Positions 1-7,414 of a stretch of 57,633 nucleotides of DNA are shown piece by piece (position 1 is the first letter of the stretch; each line of letters begins with the position of its first letter). Source of the stretch: Rhodoferax sp. Lineage in GTDB: Bacteria; Pseudomonadota; Gammaproteobacteria; Burkholderiales; Burkholderiaceae_C. The DNA lies in assembly GCA_030682475.1 (NCBI GenBank), contig JAUXOA010000018.1:1-57633 (forward strand), read 5' to 3'. A program made the translations under genes and the position numbers. Under the pieces are notes generated by a model that did no database searches, was not told where the DNA came from, and was given only the letters and a program-made list of their open reading frames with translations.

Positions 1-134
1 AAGCCGCCATCAGGCTCAGAGGGTGTCGAAATTGCGGCACACTACAGGCATGAACGCTCAATTCCCGATGGTCAATCCGCGCAAGGTGCAACGCCACAGT
101 GGGGCGCCTGGAAACCGCGTTTTTTTACAACCTC

Positions 135-141
135 GTTAGGC
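135..141 (+). other. Integron cassette left boundary (core site GTTAGGC)
   Basis: The heptamer GTTAGGC fits the integron core-site consensus GTTRRRY and lies 6 nt before the GTG start of the first gene. Recombination would occur between its G and the first T, so the cassette begins at 136. The bases TTAGGC pair exactly with the GCCTAA of the R'' box of the attC at the far end of the same gene (846-852), as expected of a cassette that was once circular. No matching R'' box was found in bases 1-134. The upstream partner site, either an attI or the previous attC, is therefore not resolved. Confidence 0.75.
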
Positions 142-147
142 TTTGCC

Positions 148-840
148 GTGGCGGAAAAACGCACAGACCAGCAATTGAGTTCAGAGATCAGGGATTTGAT
201 CCGCTCTTTGCAGCTTAAACTCGTCAGCCGCCTAGACGGGATCGAGAATACAGCGCAACAGCGTTTGCTAAGGCTTTACGACGTGTGGCGCCAAGTTATC
301 TTGCGAAGAACAACAGACACGGCAGATGGAGCGCTGTCGTTCTTTGAACAACAAAGACTCGTCCCTGCATGCATACTTACTAGATCTGTCGTAGAAACTA
401 CGGCAGTTCAGTATTACGTGCATAAGAAGTTGATCCTTCACACGGAGGAGGCCGATCATCAATCAATCCATAAGCTTTTCATGTCAGCGGTCTTCGGAAG
501 AAAGGATCAAGATTGGAGACAAACACCCATTCAGGTTCTAACAGCAATGGATCATTTGGACAAAAAATTTCCAGGGTTTCGAAGTGAGTATGATCGACTG
601 TGTGAATACGTACATCCAAATCTGGCTGGCGGCTATGGTACCTATGTCCGCAGGGAAGACGATCATTTCGTATCGTATTTTGGGAACAATCCACAAGGCT
701 TAGAGATGGGACCGTGGGGACAAATGGAGCTTTCTATCGCCTTGACTGTGGCGAATGAAATCGATCATCAGTTATGCCTTTTTCATCCTCAGCTTGTGTC
801 AATGGCAGAACAACATGTTCCCAATACTCCACCCAACTAA
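148..840 (+). CDS. Integron-cassette-borne hypothetical protein (DUF5677/HEPN-like helical protein?)
   Basis: This protein of 230 residues has no function I can assign. The start is a GTG 12 nt inside the cassette boundary, which is usual for cassette genes with a minimal leader. The sequence looks all-helical. A central segment (about residues 75-95) carries R..VE in a context like RSVVETTAVQYY, and a later segment reads YDRLCEYVHPN. These features resemble DUF5677-type or HEPN-related helical proteins, but this is only a resemblance. There is no signal peptide or membrane segment. The gene is visibly less GC-rich than the relA gene beside it. It is the only gene of an integron cassette (136-927), so horizontal acquisition is likely. 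It would normally be read from a promoter upstream of the array, outside the window. Confidence 0.7.
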   Translation: MAEKRTDQQLSSEIRDLIRSLQLKLVSRLDGIENTAQQRLLRLYDVWRQVILRRTTDTADGALSFFEQQRLVPACILTRSVVETTAVQYYVHKKLILHTEEADHQSIHKLFMSAVFGRKDQDWRQTPIQVLTAMDHLDKKFPGFRSEYDRLCEYVHPNLAGGYGTYVRREDDHFVSYFGNNPQGLEMGPWGQMELSIALTVANEIDHQLCLFHPQLVSMAEQHVPNTPPN

Positions 841-845
841 CATCA

Positions 846-933
846 GCCTAACCCGGCGGTCGACCCCGTTCGCTTCGCTCTCTGGACGCAGCGCGATGAA
901 GCCGCGCAGCGCCGGTCACCTTGAACGTTGAGC
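846..933 (+). repeat. Integron attC recombination site (88 bp)
   Basis: The site has the full attC layout. R'' is GCCTAAC (846-852), followed by a 5-nt spacer and L'' GGTCGACC (858-865). After a central imperfectly self-complementary stretch come L' GGTCACC (914-920), a 6-nt spacer and R' GTTGAGC (927-933). L'' matches the reverse complement of L' except for one extra C, the extrahelical base that orients integrase recombination in known attC sites. R'' pairs with the TTAGGC at the 5' end of the same cassette. The downstream bases TTGAGC belong to whatever follows the cassette. No further gene or attC is seen before relA, so this is the last cassette or a lone one. Confidence 0.85.
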
Positions 934-1022
934 GAAGCCACTGACTTCTGACAGTCTTCTGGAGTCATTCACCAACACCGGCGTAAGCGCCCAGACGTGT
1001 TCGACTCCACCCAAACGAGCAC
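934..1022. other. Short gap between attC and the relA 3' end
   Basis: About 90 bases follow the attC. I see no gene, no clear terminator hairpin with a T-tract for relA, and no second core site. Transcription of relA ends somewhere in or beyond this gap. Confidence 0.4.
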
Positions 1023-3251
1023 TCACCTTCTCCGAGCCGACCGCACCCCGTTCAAGTCGGCCACCAAGCCCAGCACTTTGGCCAGTCGCCCGGAGTCGGG
1101 CACTTCCACGGTAAAGGTCATCCAGGCCGTGCCTTTGAGCGACTGGGTCTGGACCCCGATCACGTTCATTTTTTCCTTGGTAAAGACTTCCGAGATATCG
1201 CGCAACAGACCCTGCCGGTCAGCGGCTTCAACCGCCACGTCCACCGGGTACACGGCGGCGGCACTGGCTTGCGCTTGACCCCATTCGACCTCGATCACAC
1301 GCTCACCATTTTTCGCCACCATCTCACGCAGGTTGGAACAATCGCTGCGGTGCACGCTCACCCCCTTGCCGCGCGTGACAAAACCACAGATCGCATCCGG
1401 CGGCGCGGGCTTGCAGCACTTGGCCAACTGCGTCATGAGCGAATCAACCCCCACCACCAGCACCCCGCCTTGGGTCGGGTTGGCCGTGCTGCGCGGCTTT
1501 TTGAGCAGCCGGAAGTCGTCGTCGGGCAGCGTCGGCTCGGGCGGGCGCAGCACGGTTTCGATATTGCGCAGCGAGAACTCGTCTTTGCCAACCACTTCAA
1601 ACAGATCGTCGGCCGAGTTGAAACCGAGTTGCGAGGCCAGATCATCGAGTTTGATGGCGGTTTTGCCCACGCGTTGCAGCAGTTTTTCAACCGCCTCCCG
1701 GCCTTTTGCCACGGTCTCGTTCAGCGCCAACGCGTTGAACCAGGCCCGCACTTTGGCCCGCGCCCGGGGGCTGACCAGATAACCCAGCTCGGCATTGAGC
1801 CAGTCGCGCGACGGCCCCCCCTCCTTGGCCACCGTGACCTCCACCGTCTGCCCGTTTTTAAGCGGCGTGTTCAGCGGCACCATGACGCCATCGACCCGCG
1901 CACCACGACAACGATGCCCCAGGTTGGTGTGCACGCTGTAGGCAAAGTCCACCGCAGTCGCGCCTTGCGGCAGCTCAACGATGGCCGCCTCCGGCGTCAA
2001 CACATAAATCCGGTCGTCAAAGACACCTGGCGCCTGTTCGCCCGAGAGATCGCGCTTCCACGCCAGCAACTGGCGCAGCACCGCGATTTTGGCCTCAAAA
2101 GTACCGCTGGCCGAGACCCCTGAATAACCTTTGGCACCCGCCTCTTTGTAGGCCCAGTGCGCGGCCACGCCGTGTTCGGCATGGTCATGCATGGCCTGGG
2201 TGCGGATCTGGACCTCGATCGGCTGCCCGGCCGGGTCACGCACGATGGTGTGCAATGACTGGTAACCGTTGGCTTTGGGTTTGGCAATGTAATCGTCAAA
2301 CTCCTCTGTGACCGGTGTGAACTGGCTGTGCACCCAGCTTAATGCGGCATAACAGTCCGGGACGTTTGCCACCACAATGCGCAACGCCCGGATGTCATAC
2401 ACCTGATCAAAGCCCAGTGATTTGCTACGCATCTTCTTGACGATGCTGAAGATGTGTTTGGGGCGACCCTCCACTGTGGATGCGATACCTTCGGCCTTGA
2501 GTTCCAACTCCAGCCGGGCCCGCAAATGCTCCACATGGGCTTCGCGCTCAGCCCGTTTTTCGTCCAGCAGGCGGGCCACCTGCCGGTAGGTGTCGGGCTC
2601 CAGAAAACGAAACGCCAGGTCTTCCATCTCCCACTTTATTTCCCGGATGCCCAAGCGATTCGCCAGCGGCGCAAACACCTGCAATGACTCGCGCGCCAGC
2701 CCAGGCGGCAGCGCCAGCTTGGAGCTTGCAAAATGGCGCAGCGTCTGCAGGCGTGAGGCCAGGCGCAACATCACAACGCGCAAGTCGCGCGAAAACGCCA
2801 GCAGCATCTTGCGCACATTTTCGGTTTGGGCGGCGGCCGTTTGCGCCATCGGGATCGCAGTCGCTGCCCGCACGCTGGCAAGCTGCGCCTGGCTGGCCTG
2901 ACGTTGCACCCGCACCAGCTTGGTGGTCTCCAGCGCCAGCGCCGCGAAGTTGTCACCGAAGGCTTTGGCGATCACCTCCTGCGGCTTGTTCAGGTGATCG
3001 CAGGCATACACCAGGTAGCTGGCCGCCTGCATTGCTTCGGAGCCACCAATGGTCTTGAGCAGGGCCGCCACCGCATCGGCATGCGCCAGTGTGTTCTCAC
3101 CGGTGTCCAGCGTTTCGTTGGCCAGCAGCGGCTCGGCAAACGCACGCGCGCGCGCCAACGCATGGGCCTGCTCCGGCAGGCTCTGTGCCGTGGCGGCCAT
3201 CAGTTGCGGTAGGGGTGCCGGGCCATGGGGCTCGGCAACGAAGTTTTTCAT
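1023..3251 (-). CDS. relA: RelA-type (p)ppGpp synthetase
   Basis: This 742-residue protein transfers pyrophosphate from ATP to GTP/GDP to make the stringent-response alarmone. The N-terminal HD domain (about 50-180) has lost the HD/ED hydrolase motif; the equivalent stretch reads YACDHLN. The enzyme is therefore probably synthetase-only. The synthetase domain (about 205-355) carries EFDDY at 317-321, the EXDD signature of monofunctional RelA as opposed to RXKD in bifunctional Rel, and GYQS at 329-332. A TGS domain follows at about 405-465 and a C-terminal ACT domain at about 665-740. Full length for the family. It lies 18 nt downstream of the hydrolase gene on the same strand, so the two may be co-transcribed. 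A separate SpoT would be needed for ppGpp breakdown; none is in the window. Confidence 0.93.
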   Translation of the reverse strand: MKNFVAEPHGPAPLPQLMAATAQSLPEQAHALARARAFAEPLLANETLDTGENTLAHADAVAALLKTIGGSEAMQAASYLVYACDHLNKPQEVIAKAFGDNFAALALETTKLVRVQRQASQAQLASVRAATAIPMAQTAAAQTENVRKMLLAFSRDLRVVMLRLASRLQTLRHFASSKLALPPGLARESLQVFAPLANRLGIREIKWEMEDLAFRFLEPDTYRQVARLLDEKRAEREAHVEHLRARLELELKAEGIASTVEGRPKHIFSIVKKMRSKSLGFDQVYDIRALRIVVANVPDCYAALSWVHSQFTPVTEEFDDYIAKPKANGYQSLHTIVRDPAGQPIEVQIRTQAMHDHAEHGVAAHWAYKEAGAKGYSGVSASGTFEAKIAVLRQLLAWKRDLSGEQAPGVFDDRIYVLTPEAAIVELPQGATAVDFAYSVHTNLGHRCRGARVDGVMVPLNTPLKNGQTVEVTVAKEGGPSRDWLNAELGYLVSPRARAKVRAWFNALALNETVAKGREAVEKLLQRVGKTAIKLDDLASQLGFNSADDLFEVVGKDEFSLRNIETVLRPPEPTLPDDDFRLLKKPRSTANPTQGGVLVVGVDSLMTQLAKCCKPAPPDAICGFVTRGKGVSVHRSDCSNLREMVAKNGERVIEVEWGQAQASAAAVYPVDVAVEAADRQGLLRDISEVFTKEKMNVIGVQTQSLKGTAWMTFTVEVPDSGRLAKVLGLVADLNGVRSARRR

Positions 3252-3269
3252 CCGTACATTCCCAAGTTT

Positions 3270-4160
3270 CTACTCCAACAGGAAGGATGCCACCGTTTGC
3301 ACCTGGTCGTCGGCAACAAAGGTGGGCGCATGACCGACGCCCTCAAACTCCACCAGACGCGCCTTGGGGCCGCGGACCATCATGGCCTGTGCGGTCTCAC
3401 TTGAGAGCAAGTCGGACTGGGCGCCGCGCGTCAACAGGGTTCGGGCCGTGATGTTGTCATAACACTGCCACAGCATCGCCTCACCCTGTAGCGCGGACTC
3501 GGGTGTCATGGCGGCGAAGGGCAGCACGATGGCCGGGTCGTAATGCAGCGTCACGCTGCCGCTGGCGTCGCCCACCGGTTTGACCATATGACGCGACAGC
3601 TCCAGCCACTGTGCGGGTGTGTGCGGCCCGAAACTGGTGGACACCGCCAGCATGGCGTCAGCGGCCTGTTGCAGCGAGGAAAACTGGACGGCCTGACCCA
3701 GGTGTTCACCAATGCGCTGCAAGGCCTGCCACTGAATACGGGGGCCCACATCGTTCAACACCAGACGACGCACAGAGGGTGAAAGATCAGGCTGGCCGCA
3801 CACAACCATGCCAATCAGCCCGCCCATGCTGGTGCCAACCCAGTCCAGCGTACCGGGTTTGAGCTGCGCCAGCATGACCAGCATGTCGGCAGCGTAGGTC
3901 GGAATCTGGTAGGCAGCAGGGTCTTTCAACCAATCGCTTTGACCGCGACCGACCACATCTGGACACACCACACGAATAGTGTTGCCCGCCTTGGCGCACA
4001 AGGCCTGCGCCAGCACATCAAAATCACGTCCCTGGCGCGACAGGCCATGGACACAGACCAGCACATGGGTGCTGTGCGGGTCGCCCCATTGCCAGTAGGC
4101 CATGCGATGCCCGCCAGAGGTATCAGGACAAAATACGTAATTCAGCGTAGGTTCAGACAT
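3270..4160 (-). CDS. Alpha/beta hydrolase
   Basis: This is an alpha/beta-hydrolase-fold protein of 296 residues from the ATG at 4160; substrate unknown. The nucleophile elbow GTSMGG places the catalytic Ser at about residue 111. An HG oxyanion motif (VHGLSRQG) lies near residue 38, a late Asp sits in the QSDLL stretch, and the catalytic His is in GVGHAP close to the C-terminus. There is no signal peptide, so it should act in the cytoplasm. A GTG at 4181 would add seven residues; neither start has a well-placed ribosome binding site, and I prefer the ATG. It is divergent from bdhA (62 bp between starts) and precedes relA on the same strand. Confidence 0.85.
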   Translation of the reverse strand: MSEPTLNYVFCPDTSGGHRMAYWQWGDPHSTHVLVCVHGLSRQGRDFDVLAQALCAKAGNTIRVVCPDVVGRGQSDWLKDPAAYQIPTYAADMLVMLAQLKPGTLDWVGTSMGGLIGMVVCGQPDLSPSVRRLVLNDVGPRIQWQALQRIGEHLGQAVQFSSLQQAADAMLAVSTSFGPHTPAQWLELSRHMVKPVGDASGSVTLHYDPAIVLPFAAMTPESALQGEAMLWQCYDNITARTLLTRGAQSDLLSSETAQAMMVRGPKARLVEFEGVGHAPTFVADDQVQTVASFLLE

Positions 4161-4222
4161 GGTGAAATCAATAACAATCACCCCATCCTAATTCAATCAC
4201 AGTGCCCCTTTAAGGAAACACC

Positions 4223-4993
4223 ATGCTAAAAGGCAAAACCGCCCTCGTTACCGGCTCCACCAGCGGCATTGGCCTGGGCATCGCCAAAGCCCTGGCCAGG
4301 CAGGGTGCCAACATTGTTCTCAATGGCTTTGGCGACGCTGAAGGCCCGCAGGCCGAAGTGACTGCCTGCGGCGTGAAAGTGGCCTACCACGGGGCCGACA
4401 TGAGCAAGCCTTCGGAAATCGAAGACATGATGAAGTACGCAGCCGCCGAGTTTGGCCGCGTTGACATTCTGGTGAACAACGCGGGCATCCAGCACGTGGC
4501 CCGGATCGAGAATTTTCCGGTTGAGCGCTGGGACGCCATCATCGCCATCAACCTGAGCAGCGCCTTTCACGCCACCCGCCTGGCCCTGCCCGCCATGCAA
4601 GCCGCCGACTGGGGCCGCATCATCAATGTGGCTTCGACCCACGGTCTGGTCGGATCGCCTGAAAAATCAGCCTATGTCGCCGCCAAACACGGCGTCGTCG
4701 GCCTGACCAAGGTGACCGCCCTGGAAAACGCCACCAGCGGCGTCACCTGCAACGCGATCTGTCCCGGCTGGGTGCTGACACCGCTGGTGCAAAAACAGGT
4801 TGATGCGAAGGCCACGGCACTGGGCATCCCGGTTCAAGAAGCGACCCAACTGTTGCTGGCAGAAAAAGAGCCTTCCATGCAGTTCACCACGCCCGAGGAG
4901 CTGGGCGCCCTGGCGGTGTTCTTCTGTTCCCCGGCGGCCAACAATGTGCGTGGGGTGGCGTGGAATATGGATGGCGGCTGGACCGCTCAATAG
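4223..4993 (+). CDS. bdhA: 3-hydroxybutyrate dehydrogenase (SDR family)
   Basis: This NAD-dependent short-chain dehydrogenase interconverts D-3-hydroxybutyrate and acetoacetate during polyhydroxybutyrate turnover. The 256-residue length is typical. The cofactor motif TGSTSGIG begins at residue 10 and NNAG lies at about 85. The catalytic Ser138 and the Tyr151-x3-Lys155 pair are present. The C-terminus MDGGWTAQ is the family hallmark that separates this enzyme from generic SDRs. An AAGGAAA ribosome binding site precedes the ATG. The gene stands alone: the hydrolase is divergent and a 125-bp gap separates it from the downstream response regulator. Confidence 0.92.
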   Translation: MLKGKTALVTGSTSGIGLGIAKALARQGANIVLNGFGDAEGPQAEVTACGVKVAYHGADMSKPSEIEDMMKYAAAEFGRVDILVNNAGIQHVARIENFPVERWDAIIAINLSSAFHATRLALPAMQAADWGRIINVASTHGLVGSPEKSAYVAAKHGVVGLTKVTALENATSGVTCNAICPGWVLTPLVQKQVDAKATALGIPVQEATQLLLAEKEPSMQFTTPEELGALAVFFCSPAANNVRGVAWNMDGGWTAQ

Positions 4994-5025
4994 CTTCCTG
5001 GCCGATCCAACTTGGCAGAGGCTTA

Positions 5026-5103
5026 TTTGTAACAATCTGTCAGCGCTTGCCGGCAATTCCAAATTTCACAGTTTTAACCCTGCAAAATGGGCTTTGTTAC
5101 AAA
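5026..5103. promoter_or_regulatory. Inverted TTTGTAACAA / TTGTTACAAA pair upstream of the ompR-like gene
   Basis: A perfect 10-bp inverted pair, TTTGTAACAA at 5026-5035 and TTGTTACAAA at 5094-5103, brackets the region just before the response-regulator start at 5119. GTTAC-containing boxes are typical of OmpR-family binding sites, so this may be an autoregulatory operator. The spacing of 58 bp is large, and a looped or two-site arrangement is a guess. Confidence 0.4.
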
Positions 5104-5118
5104 TTCAGTGGTGCCCTC

Positions 5119-5850
5119 ATGAGCCAAGCCTCCAGCCGCAATGACAAGATCATGATCGTCGATGACGATGCCCGCCTGCGCGACCTGCTGCGGCGTTACC
5201 TGACGCAGGAGGGCTTTGATGTTCTGCAGGCTGAGGACGGCAAAGCGCTCACGCGCATCCTGTTGCGCGAAACCGTTGACCTGATCGTATTGGACCTGAT
5301 GATGCCCGGCGAGGACGGCTTGTCGATTTGTCGGCGCCTGCGCTCAGCGAACGACCGCACCCCCATCATCATGCTGACCGCCAAAGGCGAGGATGTGGAC
5401 CGCATCGTCGGCCTGGAGGTCGGTGCCGACGACTACCTGGGCAAGCCCTTTAATCCGCGTGAACTGCTGGCCCGCATTCATGCGGTGCTGCGCCGGCGCC
5501 CGGTCCATGAAGCGCCCGGCTCGCCGTCAACCGACAACGAGGTCGTGAGTTTTGGGCCGTTTACCTTTGACCTGGGCGCGCGCACGCTGCGCAAGGCGAA
5601 CGAAGACCTGCCCCTGACCACTGGCGAGTTCGCCATGCTCAAGGCGCTGGTACGCCATCCGCGCCAGCCGCTGTCGCGCGAAAAACTGGCCCAGTTGGCG
5701 CGTGGCCGCGAGTTCGAGCCCTTTGACCGCAGTCTGGACGTGCAGGTGTCGCGCTTGCGCAAATTGGTGGAAATTGATGCAGCAAGCCCCCGCTACATTC
5801 AGACCGTCTGGGGTGTTGGCTACGTTTTTGTGCCGGACGGCGCGGGTTGA
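5119..5850 (+). CDS. ompR: OmpR-family response regulator
   Basis: This is a 243-residue two-component response regulator. The receiver domain (about 9-125) has the acidic pair in VDDDAR, the phospho-acceptor Asp59 in LVLDLMMPGEDG context, and the conserved Lys in GKPFNPREL. A linker leads to an OmpR/PhoB winged-helix DNA-binding domain (about 145-240). The reading frame is open upstream to 4960, but those residues do not look like protein. The ATG at 5119 starts directly before the receiver domain and is chosen. Its last bases overlap the start of the sensor kinase gene, so the two are translationally coupled. The name ompR is by family resemblance; regulated genes are unknown. Confidence 0.85.
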   Translation: MSQASSRNDKIMIVDDDARLRDLLRRYLTQEGFDVLQAEDGKALTRILLRETVDLIVLDLMMPGEDGLSICRRLRSANDRTPIIMLTAKGEDVDRIVGLEVGADDYLGKPFNPRELLARIHAVLRRRPVHEAPGSPSTDNEVVSFGPFTFDLGARTLRKANEDLPLTTGEFAMLKALVRHPRQPLSREKLAQLARGREFEPFDRSLDVQVSRLRKLVEIDAASPRYIQTVWGVGYVFVPDGAG

Positions 5851-7265
5851 ACACCTTGTCTGGCGTGCCATCCACGTTTCCCGCCGTCAGCAGCCCGATG
5901 CCCCTGGAGGCCACTCCCGGGGCGCTTAAGGCGCAGGCAAGGGTGGACCTGAGTCTTTTCTGGCGCACTTTTTTTCTGCTGGTCCTGTTGCTGATTGGCA
6001 GCATTCTGGCCTGGCTGCAGACGCTGCGTGCTCTGGAATTTGAACCCCGCACCCTCCAGACGGCGCAGCAAATCGCGTCGCTGGTGAACTTGAGCCGCGC
6101 CGCACTGATTCACTCCGACGCTATCAATCGGGTGTCCCTGATTAAAACCATGACGGAGCAGGAAGGTGTACGCATTGTGCCGCGCGAACCCGGCGACACA
6201 TTCGAACCCTTTGACACGGATGCGCTGGGCCAGCGCGTCTCGCTGGAGCTTAGGTCCAGACTCGGACCCGGCACGGTGGTGGCCAACAGCGTCAACCAGG
6301 AAGAAGGACTGTGGGTCGGGTTCGCCATCGACGGCGACAACTACTGGCTGCGCACCGATCGCTCCCGCTTCAACCGGACCGCCGGAAGAACCTGGATGAT
6401 CTGGTTGCTGACGGTCGCCGCGCTATCGCTGGCCGGCGCAGCCCTGATTGCGCGACTGATCAACCAGCCACTCAAGCAACTGTCGTTTGCCGCCGGCCGT
6501 GTGCGCGACGGTGATTTCCAAGCCAGTACGCTGGACGAAACCGTGGCGACCAGCGAAATCCGGGGCGTCAATATCGAGTTCAACCGCATGACCCAGAAGC
6601 TGGCCAAAATCGAACAGGACCGGGCCATCATGCTGGCAGGTATTTCACACGACCTGCGCACACCGCTGGCCCGCTTGCGGCTGGAAACAGAACTCAGCGT
6701 CGCCGACGCCGAGGCCCGTGCCCATATGGCAGCGGATATTGCGCAACTCGACGCCATCATCGGCAAGTTTCTGGATTACGCACGGCCCGGCAGCGTTCGC
6801 TTAAACACCGTCGCACTGCGCGAGGTCATTGATGCTTGTCTTTACAGCGTCCGAAATCGCACCAATATGCACTTCAACCTGGACTTGGCCGACGACCTGC
6901 TGGTGCTCTCCGACGCGGTAGAACTGGGCCGCGTGATCACCAACCTGCTGGAAAACGCCGGCCGTTATGGCAAGTCCGTGGACACCGGTGTTGCCGTGGT
7001 TGACATTGCCGCCAAGGCGCATGACAAATGGGTGCTGCTGCGGGTGCGCGACCATGGTATGGGCGTCTCGGACGCCCAACTGGCCAACCTGACCAAGCCG
7101 TTTTATCGGGGGGAAACGGCCCGCACCGCCGCCAACGGCGCCGGGCTGGGCTTGGCCATTGTCGAGAAAACTATTGCAAGAATGGGTGGCACTTTTGTCC
7201 TGAGCAATACGCCCTCAGGTGGCCTGACCGCCAGTATCAAACTACAGCGGTCTCCAGCGGGCTGA
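5847..7265 (+). CDS. envZ: EnvZ-like sensor histidine kinase
   Basis: This inner-membrane sensor kinase partners the preceding response regulator. A first membrane helix (about 38-57) is followed by a periplasmic segment of about 120 residues and a second helix (about 182-204). Then come a HAMP linker and a dimerisation/phospho-acceptor domain with His268 in GISHDLRTPLAR. The catalytic domain has an N box (NLLENAGRYG) and a GLGLAIV G box. The TTG at 5847 overlaps the ompR stop and gives 472 residues. An ATG at 5898 would drop 17 N-terminal residues without affecting any domain and is an equally plausible start. The gene ends 10 bases before the MITE at 7276. Confidence 0.85.
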   Translation: MNTLSGVPSTFPAVSSPMPLEATPGALKAQARVDLSLFWRTFFLLVLLLIGSILAWLQTLRALEFEPRTLQTAQQIASLVNLSRAALIHSDAINRVSLIKTMTEQEGVRIVPREPGDTFEPFDTDALGQRVSLELRSRLGPGTVVANSVNQEEGLWVGFAIDGDNYWLRTDRSRFNRTAGRTWMIWLLTVAALSLAGAALIARLINQPLKQLSFAAGRVRDGDFQASTLDETVATSEIRGVNIEFNRMTQKLAKIEQDRAIMLAGISHDLRTPLARLRLETELSVADAEARAHMAADIAQLDAIIGKFLDYARPGSVRLNTVALREVIDACLYSVRNRTNMHFNLDLADDLLVLSDAVELGRVITNLLENAGRYGKSVDTGVAVVDIAAKAHDKWVLLRVRDHGMGVSDAQLANLTKPFYRGETARTAANGAGLGLAIVEKTIARMGGTFVLSNTPSGGLTASIKLQRSPAG

Positions 7266-7275
7266 GTACAAGTTA

Positions 7276-7414
7276 TTGATACTTCCATAAAGCATGACAG
7301 GCAACTTACTACCGTTCGCCCTGAGCTTGGCCTGTCCTGAGTTAGTCGAAGGGTCGAAGGGCTTCGACAGGCTCAGCCCGAACGGTGTGGTGTCATGAAT
7401 TACGAAAACATCAA
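7276..7414 (+). mobile_element. MITE-like element, copy 1 (139 bp, TA-flanked)
   Basis: This non-coding element is bounded by TA on both sides (7274-7275 and 7415-7416). Its ends are imperfect inverted repeats, TTGATACTTCC at the left and GAAAACATCAA at the right. Its interior holds a hairpin built from ACCGTTCGCCCTGAGC and its near-complement GCTCAGCCCGAACGGT. A second 139-bp copy in the opposite orientation lies at 46334-46472. An apparently empty site next to that copy joins the same flanks (ACAAGTTAGTCTTC) with a single TA. TA duplication and small size fit a MITE mobilised by an IS630/Tc1-mariner-type transposase; none is in the window. It sits between two convergent genes and supplies the ygiQ stop codon. 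Confidence 0.75.

Noticed and set aside
1269..2123. Long open frame antisense to relA
   Set aside because: It is the complementary shadow of a GC-rich coding sequence; relA has clear domains on the other strand.
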